A DNA stretch of 64,000 bases from Gammaproteobacteria bacterium (GCA_017999615.1 JAGNLM010000008.1:36190-100189), one strand, 5' to 3'; shown: positions 26,229 to 37,282, counted from the first letter of the stretch. The notes: generated by a model from the letters alone, not told the origin. Made by a program: numbers and translations.

Positions 26229-26244
26229 GCCCCCGCGCGGGGGC
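26229..26244. promoter_or_regulatory. Perfect 16-bp GC palindrome between infB and rbfA
   Basis: GCCCCCGCGCGGGGGC is fully self-complementary and would form a very stable hairpin in the mRNA, with no T-tract after it, so it is not a classical terminator. It may mark mRNA processing or stabilisation between infB and rbfA. Confidence 0.5.
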
Positions 26245-26280
26245 GAGGTGAGTCTGTCCCGCATGGGAAGGTGTCCCTGA

Positions 26281-26679
26281 TTGGCTAGGGAATTCAGCCG
26301 TGTCGACCGGGTGGAGGAGGCGATCCACAGGGTCGTCGCCGAGTTGTTGCTGCAGGAGGTGGATGACCCGCGCATCAGCCACCTGACGGTGTCCCGCGTG
26401 CGGGTGTCCAGGGACCTCGCGAACGCCAAGGTCTTCGTCGTCGTGCCCGACGAGGAGGTCGCGGCGCGCGAGGCCCTGCGGGCGTTGCGCCGGGCCGCCG
26501 GGTTCCTGCGCCGGGGTGTGGCCCGCCGGTTGATGATGCGCATGGTGCCGGAGCTGCATTTCGCGCCGGATGCCTCCCTGGCGGAGGGCAATCGCGTGGC
26601 TGCGCTGATCGAGCAGGCAGCGGCCCGCGAAGAGGCGGACAAGAGAGAGGAAGATGACGAGGCAGCGGGCGAAGGGTAG
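26281..26679 (+). CDS. rbfA: Ribosome-binding factor A
   Basis: 132-residue KH-like cold-shock ribosome maturation factor. TTG at 26281 gives MAREFSRVDRVEEAIHR, which matches the E. coli MAKEF start, so TTG is well supported. Core DDPRISHLTVSRVRVSRDL and MVPELHFAPDASLAEG are conserved. Overlaps truB by 26 nt. Confidence 0.95.
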   Translation: MAREFSRVDRVEEAIHRVVAELLLQEVDDPRISHLTVSRVRVSRDLANAKVFVVVPDEEVAAREALRALRRAAGFLRRGVARRLMMRMVPELHFAPDASLAEGNRVAALIEQAAAREEADKREEDDEAAGEG

Positions 26680-27574
26680 GGACCTGGACGGCATCGTCCT
26701 GCTGGACAAGCCGCTCGGCCTCAGCTCGAACGACGCCCTGCAGCGTGTGAAGCGGCTGTTCAGCGCACGCAAGGCGGGGCACACGGGAAGCCTGGACCGG
26801 CTCGCCAGCGGTTTGCTGCCCATCTGCCTCGGGGAAGCGACGAAGATCTCCGGGTTCCTGCTGAATGCCGACAAGTACTACCTGGCCACCTTCCGGCTCG
26901 GAGAGCGCACGACGACCGGCGACGCCGAAGGCGAGGTGCTCGAGCGCCGCCCCCTCGAGGGGGTGACCCGGCAATCGGTGGAGGCGGCCCTCGCACGCTT
27001 CCTCGGTCCGATCGCCCAGATTCCCCCGATGCACTCCGCCATCAAGTACCAGGGCAGGCCCCTGTACAAGCTGGCCCATCAGGGCATCGAGATCGAGCGC
27101 CAGCCGCGCTCGGTGGTCATCCACGCGCTCGACCTGCTGGGCTTCGAGGGCCGCGACGCGGAAGTCTCGGTTCGCTGCTCCAAAGGGACCTACGTGCGCA
27201 CGCTGGCCGAGGACGTGGGCGAGGCGCTCGGCTGCGGGGCCTATGTGTCCTCGCTGCGGCGGCTCGGGTCCGGCCCCTACCAGTCTCCTGAGATGGTGAC
27301 CCTCGAGCGGCTCGAGGCCCTCGCCGCCGAGGGGACCGCTGCGCTCGACGAGGTCATCCTGCCCGTGGAGTCTGCGCTCGGGGATTGGCCGGGCATCCAC
27401 GTGCCCGAGGACATGGCCTACTACCTGCGCCAGGGGCAGGCGGTCCTGGTGCCGCGCGCTCCCACGCGAGGCTGGGTCCGCATCTACGAGGGGGATGCCC
27501 GCCTGCTGGGTCTGGGGGAGGTGCTCGACGATGGCCGCATCGCGCCACGCCGGCTCTTCCACTCCCCGGAGTGA
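26654..27574 (+). CDS. truB: tRNA pseudouridine-55 synthase TruB
   Basis: 306-residue enzyme that makes the T-loop pseudouridine in tRNA. Catalytic Asp48 is in GHTGSLDRLASGLLPICLGEATK. The usual TLDPLATG is altered to SLDRLASG, but the Asp is kept. The N-terminal KPLGLSSN block and the PUA-like C-terminal domain (YLRQGQAVLVP) are present. ATG at 26654 lies inside the 3' end of rbfA. Confidence 0.96.
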   Translation: MTRQRAKGRDLDGIVLLDKPLGLSSNDALQRVKRLFSARKAGHTGSLDRLASGLLPICLGEATKISGFLLNADKYYLATFRLGERTTTGDAEGEVLERRPLEGVTRQSVEAALARFLGPIAQIPPMHSAIKYQGRPLYKLAHQGIEIERQPRSVVIHALDLLGFEGRDAEVSVRCSKGTYVRTLAEDVGEALGCGAYVSSLRRLGSGPYQSPEMVTLERLEALAAEGTAALDEVILPVESALGDWPGIHVPEDMAYYLRQGQAVLVPRAPTRGWVRIYEGDARLLGLGEVLDDGRIAPRRLFHSPE

Positions 27575-27603
27575 GGACGCAGGACCAGGAAATCACTTGT
27601 TCC

Positions 27604-27658
27604 CACAAGGCCGTGGGTAGTCTTTGGCCTTGTGACACCACGGGGGCGCGGCTAGAAT
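27604..27658 (+). promoter_or_regulatory. rpsO promoter with an inverted repeat over its -35
   Basis: -35 TTGTGA (27630-27635), 17-nt spacer, -10 TAGAAT (27653-27658), about 40 nt before the rpsO ATG. A perfect 9-bp inverted repeat, CACAAGGCC (27604-27612) and GGCCTTGTG (27626-27634), covers all but the last base of the -35. It could be an operator or the end hairpin of the truB message. Confidence 0.7.
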
Positions 27659-27698
27659 AGCCCGCTCGCCAGAACGACGACCCGGGAGTAGGAATTCG

Positions 27699-27968
27699 AT
27701 GCCCCTCACAGCGCAGCGCAAGGCGGAGATTGTCACCCAGTACCAGCGTGGACCGGCGGACACGGGCTCGCCCGAGGTGCAGGTGGCGCTCCTCTCCGCC
27801 GAGATCAACGAGTTGTCCGAGCACTTCAAGGTGCACCTGCAGGACCACCACTCGCGGCAGGGTCTGCTGAGGAAGGTCAGCCGGCGCCGTCAGCTTCTCG
27901 ATTACCTGCGACGCACGGACGTGGAGCGGTATCGGGACCTGATTGGTCGCCTCGGTCTTCGTCGCTAG
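27699..27968 (+). CDS. rpsO: 30S ribosomal protein S15
   Basis: 89 residues, exact family length. Typical [20 protein letters not shown] and [31 protein letters not shown] upstream. It lies directly before pnp, as in E. coli. Confidence 0.98.
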   Translation: MPLTAQRKAEIVTQYQRGPADTGSPEVQVALLSAEINELSEHFKVHLQDHHSRQGLLRKVSRRRQLLDYLRRTDVERYRDLIGRLGLRR

Positions 27969-28007
27969 TACGTCGCCCCGACGACCCCATTCAGGCCAGG
28001 AAAAACC

Positions 28008-30107
28008 ATGCCCGTGATCAAGAAGTCCATTCAGTACGGCTCACGCACACTTTCGCTCGAGACCGGCGAGATCGCCCGACAGGCCAGCGGCGCCGTCATG
28101 GCCGCACTGGGGGATACCTCGGTGCTCGTCACGGTGGTCTGCTCCAAGGAGCCGTCGCCCGAACGGGACTTCCTGCCGCTCACGGTCGACTACCAGGAGC
28201 GCACCTACGCCGCAGGGCGGATTCCCGGTAGCTTCTTCCGTCGTGAGGGGCGGCCCAGCGAGAAGGAGATCCTCACCTCCCGCCTGATCGACCGGCCCAT
28301 GCGGCCGCTGTTCCCGAAGGGGTTCACCCACGAGATCCAGATCATCGCCACGGTGATGTCCCTCGAGCCCGAGGTCGACCCGGAGATCCCGGCCATGATC
28401 GGGGCCTCCGCGGCGGTCGCGCTGGCGGGTATCCCGTTCAACGGCCCCCTCGGCGCTGCGCGGGTCGGATACAAGGACGGACAGCTCCTGCTCAATCCGA
28501 CCTTCAGCGAGCTCAAGACCTCCCAGCTGGACTTGGTCGTGGCAGGCACCGACAGTGCGGTGCTCATGGTGGAGTCCGAGGCGCACGAACTGCCCGAAGA
28601 GGTCATGCTCGACGCCGTGATGTTCGGGCACGAGCAGTCCCAGAAGGTGGTGCGGCTCGTCCGGGAGCTCGCCGCGGAGGTCGCCCCGAAGTCCTGGGGT
28701 TGGCAGGCCCCGGCCGTCCAGGCCGACGCATTGATGCAGGCCGTGGAAGGCCGGGCGGGGGCAGCGCTGCGGGAGGCCTACCGCATCGCGGAGAAGATGG
28801 ATCGCTACGGGCGGTTGAACGCGGTGCGCTCCGATGTGGTGAAGGCGCTCAGCGAGGGCGATTTGCCTGCGTGGACCGCCCAACAGGTGGCGGCGGCGCT
28901 GGCCAAGCTGGAGCGGGAAACCGTACGCGGGCGCATCCTCGCCGGCGAGCCTCGGATCGACGGGCGCGACCGGAAGACGGTGCGTCCCATCAGCATCCGG
29001 GTCGGTGTGCTGCCGCGCACCCATGGCTCGGCCCTCTTCACGCGGGGGGAAACCCAGGCCCTGGTTATCACCACGCTCGGCACGGGGCGGGACGCCCAGA
29101 TCGTCGACGCCATCGAGGGCGAGCGGCGTGAGCCCTTCATGCTGCACTACAACTTCCCGCCGTACAGCGTGGGCGAGATCGGACGGGTCGGCGCGCCGAA
29201 GCGCCGCGAGATCGGTCATGGGCGGCTCGCCAAGCGCGGTCTGCAGGCGGTCATGCCGAACATGGAAGAGTACCCGTACGTCGTGCGGGTGGTCTCCGAG
29301 GTGACCGAGTCGAACGGGTCGAGCTCGATGGCGACGGTGTGCGGCACCAGCCTGTCCCTGATGGACGCCGGGGTGCCCATCGGGGCGGGCGTGGCCGGCA
29401 TCGCCATGGGGCTGGTCAAGGAGGGGGAACGCTTCTCGGTCCTCTCCGACATCATGGGCGACGAGGACCACCTGGGGGACATGGACTTCAAGGTGGCCGG
29501 GACGCGCAAGGGCGTCACGGCGCTGCAGATGGACATCAAGATCGACGGGATCACCCGCGAGATCATGGACACGGCCCTCGGCCAGGCGCGCGACGGTCGC
29601 CTGCACATCCTCGACAAGATGGAGGAGGTGATCCGTGAGCCGCGTCAGGAGATGTCCGACTACGCCCCGCGGATCATCACTCTGAAGATCAATCCGGAGA
29701 AGATCCGTGACGTGATTGGGAAGGGGGGGTCGACGATCCGGGCCCTGACGGAGGAGACCGGCACCACCATCGACATCAGCGACGACGGAACCGTGCGCAT
29801 TGCGTCGGTGGACAGCGCGGCGAGCGCCGAGGCGCGCCGGCGCATCGAACAGATCGCCGCGGACGTCGAGGTGGGGGTGATCTACGAAGGCCGGGTCGTG
29901 AAGCTCATGGACTTCGGGGCCTTCGTGGCAATCCTTCCCGGCAAGGACGGACTGCTGCACATCTCCCAGATCTCCCACGAGCGGGTCCAGAACGTGAGCG
30001 ACCGCTTGACCGAGGGCGACATCGTCCGCGTGAAGGTCCTGGAGGTCGACAAGCAGGGCCGCATCCGCCTCAGCATGAAGGCGGTCGAGCAGGAGTCCGA
30101 AGGCTGA
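28008..30107 (+). CDS. pnp: Polynucleotide phosphorylase
   Basis: 699-residue 3'-5' phosphorolytic exoribonuclease of the RNA degradosome. Two RNase PH domains (1-140 and about 310-540), separated by the helical linker, then KH (about 555-610, [20 protein letters not shown]) and S1 (about 622-690, [21 protein letters not shown]) domains. Catalytic block [13 protein letters not shown] and the [19 protein letters not shown] motif are intact. Only 39 nt separate it from rpsO. Confidence 0.98.
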   Translation: MPVIKKSIQYGSRTLSLETGEIARQASGAVMAALGDTSVLVTVVCSKEPSPERDFLPLTVDYQERTYAAGRIPGSFFRREGRPSEKEILTSRLIDRPMRPLFPKGFTHEIQIIATVMSLEPEVDPEIPAMIGASAAVALAGIPFNGPLGAARVGYKDGQLLLNPTFSELKTSQLDLVVAGTDSAVLMVESEAHELPEEVMLDAVMFGHEQSQKVVRLVRELAAEVAPKSWGWQAPAVQADALMQAVEGRAGAALREAYRIAEKMDRYGRLNAVRSDVVKALSEGDLPAWTAQQVAAALAKLERETVRGRILAGEPRIDGRDRKTVRPISIRVGVLPRTHGSALFTRGETQALVITTLGTGRDAQIVDAIEGERREPFMLHYNFPPYSVGEIGRVGAPKRREIGHGRLAKRGLQAVMPNMEEYPYVVRVVSEVTESNGSSSMATVCGTSLSLMDAGVPIGAGVAGIAMGLVKEGERFSVLSDIMGDEDHLGDMDFKVAGTRKGVTALQMDIKIDGITREIMDTALGQARDGRLHILDKMEEVIREPRQEMSDYAPRIITLKINPEKIRDVIGKGGSTIRALTEETGTTIDISDDGTVRIASVDSAASAEARRRIEQIAADVEVGVIYEGRVVKLMDFGAFVAILPGKDGLLHISQISHERVQNVSDRLTEGDIVRVKVLEVDKQGRIRLSMKAVEQESEG

Positions 30108-30136
30108 CGCCGAACGGGCCCGTGACCGCGGAAGAG

Positions 30137-30160
30137 AGGGGCCCGCGCGGCCCCTTCTTT
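30137..30160 (+). terminator. Rho-independent terminator after pnp
   Basis: AGGGGCC/GGCCCCT stem with a 5-nt loop followed by TCTTT. Ends the long rimP-to-pnp cluster. Confidence 0.85.
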
Positions 30161-31012
30161 CTGATATGCATCCCGACCTCCTGACTCGCGCCTTCCCGTA
30201 CCTCGCCGCCGTGTTGGCGGCGGTGGCCGTGACGGATCCCGACCTGTTCCTGCCGTGGCGGGACGCTGTCGTCCCCCTCCTGGGGCTCGTGATGCTCGGC
30301 ATGGGGCTCACCCTGAGCATGGAGAGCTTCGTCGCGGTGGCCCGGCGCCCGGCCCTGGTCGCCCTGGGCGTGGGGCTGCAGTTCCTCGTGATGCCGCTCG
30401 CGGGATGGCTGCTGGCCCTGCTGCTCGGGTTGCCGCCGCAGCTCGTGGCTGGCGTCGTGTTGGTCGGTGCGGCGCCCGGGGGGACGGCCTCCAACGTCAT
30501 CACCTACCTGGCTCGCGGGGACGTCGCCCTGTCGGTCACCCTGACGGCGTCCTCGACCCTCCTGTCCGTCGTCCTCACGCCCGCGCTCACCTGGCTCTAC
30601 GTGGGGCGCACCGTACCGGTGCCGGTCGGGGAGATGCTCCTCGGCATCGTCCAGGTGGTGCTCGCGCCCGTCGCTGTCGGGGTGCTCCTGAACCGCTGGC
30701 TCGGCCGGCGCCTGGACACGGTGCGGACCGTGTTCCCGGCGTTCTCGGTGAGCGCGATCTGTCTCATCATCGCCATCGTGGTGGCGACGAACCGCGAGGA
30801 GATCGGGCAGTTGGCGGCGGCCGCGGTGGCCGTCGTCGTGCTGCACAACCTGGTCGGGCTTGCCGCCGGTTACTGGGCTGCGCGCTGGCTCGGCTACGGG
30901 GAGGCGGAGTGCCGTACGCTCTCCATCGAGGTGGGGATGCAGAACTCGGGCCTCGCCGCCACGCTCGCGACGAAGTACTTCACCGCCGCCGCCGCTCTGC
31001 CGGGAGCGGTCT

Positions 31013-32115
<1,103 letters not shown>

Positions 32116-32119
<4 letters not shown>

Positions 32120-33024
32120 GGGTCTGGACCCGGTCGCGGCTCCAGGTACCGGCTCGTGAGTCCCCCGTACGCGTCGATGCGGCGGTCCCGCAGGAACGGC
32201 CAGGCGCGCCGGACCTGCCCGGTGCGGGAGAGGTCCACCGCCACCACCTTCACCGCGGGCCGGTCGACGGGGGCCTCGGCGAGCACCTCCCCCTGGGGTC
32301 CGCACACGAAGCTCGCTCCCCAGAAGCGCTGTCCCCGGCCGGGGTGCGCTGGGTCGGGCTCCAGGCCCACGCGGTTGCAGGCTGCGAGCGGGATGCCGTT
32401 CGCGATCGCGTGGGCCCGCTGCACCGTGCGCCAGGCGTCGGCCTGGCGGGCCTGCTCCTCGGGGCTGTCCGCCGGGTCCCACCCGATGGCGGTCGGGTAG
32501 AGGAGGATCTCGGCCCCGGCGAGCGCCATCAGCCGGGCCGCCTCCGGGAACCACTGGTCCCAGCAGACGAGCACGCCCAGCCGTCCGAGGGAGGTGTCCA
32601 CCGGGGTGAAGCCCAGGTCACCCGGGGTGAAGTAATACTTTTCGTAATAGCCCGGGTCGTCCGGGATGTGCATCTTGCGGTAGCGGCCCACCAGGCCCCG
32701 GTCGCGGTCCAGAACCACCGCGGTGTTGTGGAAGAGCCCTGCCGCCCGGTGTTCGAAGAGCGAGGCCACGAGGACCACGTCGAGCTCTGCGGCGAGGAGC
32801 GCGAGGGCCTCGGTCCCGGGGCCGGGCACGGGCTCGGCCAGGTCGAAGGCGGTGGGGTCTTCCTGCTGACAGAAATACCGGGTGCGGAAGAGCTCCTGGG
32901 TCAGCACCAGCCGCGCCCCGAGCCGGGCGGCCTCCCGCACCCCTTCCCGGCACCGCTCGAAGTTCTCGGCAGCGTCGTCACCGCAGGCGTGCTGCACCAG
33001 GCCCAGCGTCAAGGTGCGGTTCAT
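32116..33024 (-). CDS. aguB: N-carbamoylputrescine amidase
   Basis: 302-residue nitrilase-superfamily enzyme that releases putrescine, CO2 and ammonia from N-carbamoylputrescine. The catalytic triad is visible: Glu44 (TQELFRTRYF), Lys117 (RYRKMHIPDDPGYYEKYYF) and Cys154 (VLVCWDQWFPEAARLM). Coupled by 4-nt overlaps to aguA before it and yheT after it. Confidence 0.95.
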
Positions 33025-34055
33025 GAAGGCCAGACTCCTCGTGGTATCTGCATGGTGGCACAGTGCAGGCTGCCGTGTTGAAGGACCAACGGCAGGCAGG
33101 GCACGCCCACCGCCGCGCGGTCCGGGAAGCAGGCTGCCAGCCGCTCGAGCGCCTCACGGTCGGCAGGGTCGTCGTAGGTCGGCACGAGGACAGCCCCGTT
33201 CACGACCAGGAAGTTGGCGTAGGTCGCGGGCAGCCGCGCGCCTTCGGGGTCTTGGCGGGCCCTGGGCCAGGGCAGCGGCACGAGCCGGTAGGGCTGCCCG
33301 TCCGCCCGGCGCAGTGCCCACAGCTCGGCCTCCATCGCGGAGAGCTCCGTGAAGTGGGAGTCGTGGGGGTCCGGGCAACGGACGTAGGCGATGGTGTCCG
33401 GGCTGCAGAAGCGCGCCAGGGTGTCGACGTGGCCGTCGGTGTCGTCGCCCTCGAGGCCGCCGTGGTGGAGCCAGATCATGCGCTGGGCCCCCAGCAGCGG
33501 CAGGATCTGGGCCTCGACCGATGCCTCGGTGGCGCCTGGTGCGGCGCGGGCGAGCAGGCAGCGCCGGGTGGTGAGCAAGGTTCCGGCGCCGTCGGAGTCG
33601 ATGCTGCCGCCCTCCAGGACGATGCCCGGGGTGAGGAGGGCGCTCTCGCCGAACACGCCCTCGGCGTGCAGGCGGCGGGTGAGGGCGTCGTCCAGGCGCG
33701 CGGCATATTTTCCGCCCCATCCGTCGAAGGTGAAGTCGAGGAGCAGGGGCGTGCCACCCTCGAGGACGGTGATCGGCCCGTAATCGCGGACCCAGGTGTC
33801 GTTGCTGGGCACGATCGGCAGGTGGACGCGTTCCCGGGCCACACCGGCTCGGGAGAGGCGCTCGGCGACGTGCCGGGCGAGCCTCTCGTCGGCGCAGGCG
33901 ATGACGAGAGGCTCCCGTGCGGCGATGGCGGCCGCCAGGGCCAGGTAGGTCTTCTCGACCTCCGCCAGCCGGGGCGCCCAGTCGGTGGCCGGGTGCGGCC
34001 AGGTGAGTAGCACCCCGTCCTGGGGCTCCCACTCGGCGGGCAGGCGCCGGGACAC
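33021..34055 (-). CDS. aguA: Agmatine deiminase
   Basis: Converts agmatine to N-carbamoylputrescine and ammonia; first step of the pathway completed by aguB. GTG at 34055 gives MSRRLPAEWEPQDGVLLTWP, which starts exactly where the family does. The frame stays open to TTG 34244, but the extra 63 residues look non-conserved. Visible motifs: NDTWVRDYGPI, EGGSIDSDGAG, GDDTDGHVDTLARF, and the catalytic Cys in LQHGSLHCATMQIPR (Cys332 from this start). About 344 residues. Confidence 0.93.
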   Translation of the reverse strand: MSRRLPAEWEPQDGVLLTWPHPATDWAPRLAEVEKTYLALAAAIAAREPLVIACADERLARHVAERLSRAGVARERVHLPIVPSNDTWVRDYGPITVLEGGTPLLLDFTFDGWGGKYAARLDDALTRRLHAEGVFGESALLTPGIVLEGGSIDSDGAGTLLTTRRCLLARAAPGATEASVEAQILPLLGAQRMIWLHHGGLEGDDTDGHVDTLARFCSPDTIAYVRCPDPHDSHFTELSAMEAELWALRRADGQPYRLVPLPWPRARQDPEGARLPATYANFLVVNGAVLVPTYDDPADREALERLAACFPDRAAVGVPCLPLVLQHGSLHCATMQIPRGVWPS

Positions 34056-34299
34056 AGGTTGGGTTACCCCACCAGGGGCGACCGGGGCTTCGGGACGGGG
34101 GGGCCACTGGCTCACGCTCGGCTGCTCCGGGGCATGCTGGTCGGGGGTCTCGGCATGAGGTGTCCGCGCACCGCAGGGCCGCCTGACTTCGCGGGACGAC
34201 CCGGGCGCCCGCGGGTGGAAGCAGGTGGGAATGGTATCACCCAACTGAGCTATGCTTGCCGCGAGGGCGCTCGCCCCCCCGACGAGAAGGACCTCGCCG

Positions 34300-34791
34300 A
34301 TGCGTCACCCGGGACCCGACGACCCCCTGCATCTGACTCTGCGCGCCTCTCGCGGGCTCGCCCTGTTCCTCGTCGCGCTGCACGGGGGGGCCGCCGCCTG
34401 TGTGGGCCTCGCGTCGCTGCCGAGTGGGGTCCGTTGGGCCGGCCTCCTCGCCCTGGCTGCAAATCTGGGCCGTCACCTGCGGCGCCACGCCCTGCGCAGG
34501 GGGGCGGGGGCCGTGCTGGGCATCACTGCCGGCTCATCGGGGGATTGGACGCTGGTCCTGGCGAACGGCCGCGGGCTTACCGCCAGGCTCCTCCCCGGGA
34601 GCCTGGCACACCCCTGGCTCGTGGTGCTGCACCTCAGGGAGGGGACAGGGCGCCGGCGCTGGTCCGTCCCGGTCGCTCCGGACGCCGTCGACGAGGACAC
34701 CCACCGCCGGTTGCGCATTCGGCTCGGCCTGCGGTCGGATGGGGGGCACTCAGGCCAGACACCCGATGTTCGTGCGGCCGGGACGGAGTAA
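34300..34791 (+). CDS. YgfX-like (DUF1434) small membrane protein
   Basis: 163 residues. Two hydrophobic helices near the N-terminus (about 18-58) follow LHLTLRASRGLALFLVALHG, then a cytoplasmic beta-rich part (WTLVLANGRGLTARLLPGSL, HPWLVVLHLREGTG, DEDTHRRLRIRLGL). This pattern matches the YgfX family, which in enterics pairs with SdhE. No sdhE is next to it here. ATG at 34300 is preferred to ATG 34252 because the extra N-terminus is basic and not conserved. Confidence 0.7.
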   Translation: MRHPGPDDPLHLTLRASRGLALFLVALHGGAAACVGLASLPSGVRWAGLLALAANLGRHLRRHALRRGAGAVLGITAGSSGDWTLVLANGRGLTARLLPGSLAHPWLVVLHLREGTGRRRWSVPVAPDAVDEDTHRRLRIRLGLRSDGGHSGQTPDVRAAGTE

Positions 34792-34835
34792 ACTGGGGCG
34801 GCCCATTCTGCCCTGGCTCGCCTGCGGGAGCGTCC

Positions 34836-35345
34836 ATGGAGGTCTACTCCCTCGAAAAGCTCATCACCGAGGCCCGTCGGCTCGCCGCGGAGTATCGCCG
34901 CGCGACGGGTAAGTCTCTCGGCCTGACGAGCGAGATCGCGCGCTTCGACGCCGCGAGGCTCCTGGGCCTGGAGCTCGTTCCCGTGCAGGAGGGAGTCGCT
35001 TACGACGCCCTGGGCCGGGGGCGTTGGGAGGGCCTTCGGGTCCAGGTCAAGGGCCGGGCCATCTTTGAGGAAGGGAAGCCGGGCCAGCGTCTCGGACAGG
35101 TCAAGTCCGGACAGGACTGGGACGTGCTGATGTTGGTGCTCCTGGACGAGGGCTTCGAGCCCTTCGAGATCCACGAGGCGGACCGGGAGACCGTGCTCGA
35201 GGCCGTGGACGAGTCCCGCGACAGCCGGCGCAGCCGCCGCGGCCCGCTGTCGGTGGCCCGGTTCAAGGCCATCGGCCGACTCGTCTGGTCCCGGGCCAAC
35301 GGTCTGGAGGACGAGGGCTACTGGGAAAACCGGGCCAGCGGCTAG
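34836..35345 (+). CDS. Uncharacterised protein, possible PD-(D/E)XK-like fold
   Basis: 169 residues. ATG at 34836 gives MEVYSLEKLITEARRLAAEY. The layout SEIARFDAARLLGLELVP, then a YDAL Asp, then RVQVKGRAIFEE and QDWDVLMLVLLDEGFEPFEI resembles restriction-endonuclease-like domains, where E, D and (D/E)-x-K line one site; here the last position is Q-V-K. The C-terminal ARFKAIGRLVWS is basic. It sits 11 nt upstream of the yoaA-type helicase, so a DNA-related role is possible. Assignment by eye only. Confidence 0.65.
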   Translation: MEVYSLEKLITEARRLAAEYRRATGKSLGLTSEIARFDAARLLGLELVPVQEGVAYDALGRGRWEGLRVQVKGRAIFEEGKPGQRLGQVKSGQDWDVLMLVLLDEGFEPFEIHEADRETVLEAVDESRDSRRSRRGPLSVARFKAIGRLVWSRANGLEDEGYWENRASG

Positions 35346-35356
35346 GGGCCGCACCG

Positions 35357-37282
35357 GTGGGGGACGATCTTGGGGCTCTGGTGGCCGGGCATCTCGGCGA
35401 GGGAGGGTCGCTGTCGCGGCTCGTACCCGGCTTCGCCGTGCGTCCCGAGCAGGTCGAGATGTCACGCGCCGTGGCCCATGCGATCGGGACGGGGCGGACC
35501 CTCGTCTGCGAAGCGGGCACCGGCACGGGCAAGACCTTCGCCTATCTCGTCCCGGCGCTCCTCTGCGGCCGGCGGGTCGTGCTGTCGACGGCGACCCGCA
35601 ACCTGCAGGAGCAGCTCTTTCACCGGGACATCCCCCTGGTGCGGCGGGCCCTCGGGGCCACCGCGCGCGTGGCCCTGCTGAAGGGGCGGCAGAACTACCT
35701 CTGCCTCGAACACCTGGAGCGTGGAGAGCTCGCCCCGCTGGGGGCCAGCCGGCGCGAGCTGGCGGCCCTCGCTCGGGTGCGCGAGTGGTCCCGGTTCACG
35801 CGCAGCGGGGACCTCGCGGAGCTGGTGGACCTGGCCGAGGATTCGCCCCTGCGGCGGGAGCTGACCTCGACGACCGATAACTGCCTCGGCCAGGACTGTC
35901 CGCACCTCGCAGATTGCCACGTGCTTCGGGCGAGGCATGCTGCGGCCGGAGCGGACGTGGTGGTGGTGAATCATCACCTGCTGCTCGCGGACCTGGCCCT
36001 GCGCCACGACGGGCTCGGGGAGGTCCTTCCCCCCTCGGAGGTGGTCGTCGTGGACGAGGCCCACCAGCTGGGTGAGCTCGTGAGCGAGCTCTTCGGCGAG
36101 ACCCTCGGGAGCCGGCAGCTCCTGGAGCTCGCCCAGGACGCAAGCCGTGCCCACGCCCGGGAGGCGGGAGATCTCCCAGGCCTCGAGGCAGCCTCGGGGG
36201 CACTGGATGACGCGGTGTACCGCCTGAGGGAGACCCTCGGGTCGGAGTCCCGCCGGGTGCCCTGGGAGGCCATCGTCGAGGGGCATGCCGGGAGGGGCCT
36301 CGGTTTGCTCGCGGGGGCCCTCCGGCGTCTGGAAGAGGCCCTGAAGTCTGCTGCGGATCGGGGACCGACGCTGGGGCAGTGTCACCGGCGCGCCGAGCGC
36401 TACCGGGAGCGCTTGGATTCCATGACGGGGGCGGCGCCCGGGCAGCGGGTGCAGTGGCTGGAGGTGTTCCCCCGCGCGTTCGTGCTGCACGCGACGCCGC
36501 TCGAGATCGGCCCCGTCTTCGCGCAGCGGGCCCGTGCCCGGCGCTCGGCCTGGGTCTTCACCTCCGCGACGCTCGCGGTGGGGGCCAGCTTCGAGCACTT
36601 CTCCCGCACCCTCGCTCTCGAGGGTCGCGACGAGGCCCTGTGGGGCAGCCCGTTCGACTACCGCAGGCAGGCGCTCTGCTACGTGCCGCCCGGTCTGCCG
36701 GACCCCAATACCCCTGAATACACGGGACGCTGCACGGAAGCCGCTCTGCCGGTCCTCGAGGCCAGCGGGGGGCGGGCCTTCCTGCTCTTCACGAGCCATC
36801 GGGCGTTGCGGGAGGCGGCCCGGAGGCTCGGGGAGGTGGGCCGTTTCCCCCTGCTCGTACAGGGCGAGGCGCCCCGCTCGGAGCTGCTGCGCCGTTTCAC
36901 GGAATCACCGGGGGCGGTCCTGCTCGGGACCAGCAGCTTCTGGGAGGGGGTGGACGTGCGCGGGGAGGCGCTGTCCTGTGTCGTGATCGACCGTCTACCC
37001 TTCGCGGCACCCGACGACCCGGTGGCGCGGGCGCGCGCGGCGGCCCTCACGAGGGCCGGGGGAAACCCCTTCCTCGAGCTCCAGTTGCCCCAGGCGGTGC
37101 TCGCGCTGAAGCAGGGGGTCGGGCGGCTGATCCGCGACGTTCACGACCGGGGGGTGCTCGTGCTCTGCGACCCGCGGTTGCTGCAGAGAAGCTACGGCCC
37201 GGTGTTCCTGCAGAGCCTGCCGCCCTTCCCCCTGACCCGGCAGCTGGCGGACGTACAGGCCTTTTTCGGGAGTGCGCCATGA
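35357..37282 (+). CDS. yoaA: YoaA/DinG-type ATP-dependent DNA helicase
   Basis: 641-residue XPD-like superfamily 2 helicase (E. coli YoaA is of similar length). Walker A GTGTGKT at 54-60, DEAH at 233-236, and four Cys of the iron-sulphur domain at 116, 176, 181 and 187. C-terminal motifs LLGTSSFWEGVDVRGEALS and LKQGVGRLIRDVHDRG are complete. GTG at 35357. Its stop overlaps tsaB by 4 nt; in E. coli yoaA and tsaB are also neighbours. Probable role in replication-fork or repair DNA unwinding. Confidence 0.93.
   Translation: MGDDLGALVAGHLGEGGSLSRLVPGFAVRPEQVEMSRAVAHAIGTGRTLVCEAGTGTGKTFAYLVPALLCGRRVVLSTATRNLQEQLFHRDIPLVRRALGATARVALLKGRQNYLCLEHLERGELAPLGASRRELAALARVREWSRFTRSGDLAELVDLAEDSPLRRELTSTTDNCLGQDCPHLADCHVLRARHAAAGADVVVVNHHLLLADLALRHDGLGEVLPPSEVVVVDEAHQLGELVSELFGETLGSRQLLELAQDASRAHAREAGDLPGLEAASGALDDAVYRLRETLGSESRRVPWEAIVEGHAGRGLGLLAGALRRLEEALKSAADRGPTLGQCHRRAERYRERLDSMTGAAPGQRVQWLEVFPRAFVLHATPLEIGPVFAQRARARRSAWVFTSATLAVGASFEHFSRTLALEGRDEALWGSPFDYRRQALCYVPPGLPDPNTPEYTGRCTEAALPVLEASGGRAFLLFTSHRALREAARRLGEVGRFPLLVQGEAPRSELLRRFTESPGAVLLGTSSFWEGVDVRGEALSCVVIDRLPFAAPDDPVARARAAALTRAGGNPFLELQLPQAVLALKQGVGRLIRDVHDRGVLVLCDPRLLQRSYGPVFLQSLPPFPLTRQLADVQAFFGSAP

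Noticed and set aside
28041..30503. 820-codon minus-strand frame opposite pnp
   Set aside because: Same GC-driven shadow effect; pnp is complete and conserved on the plus strand.
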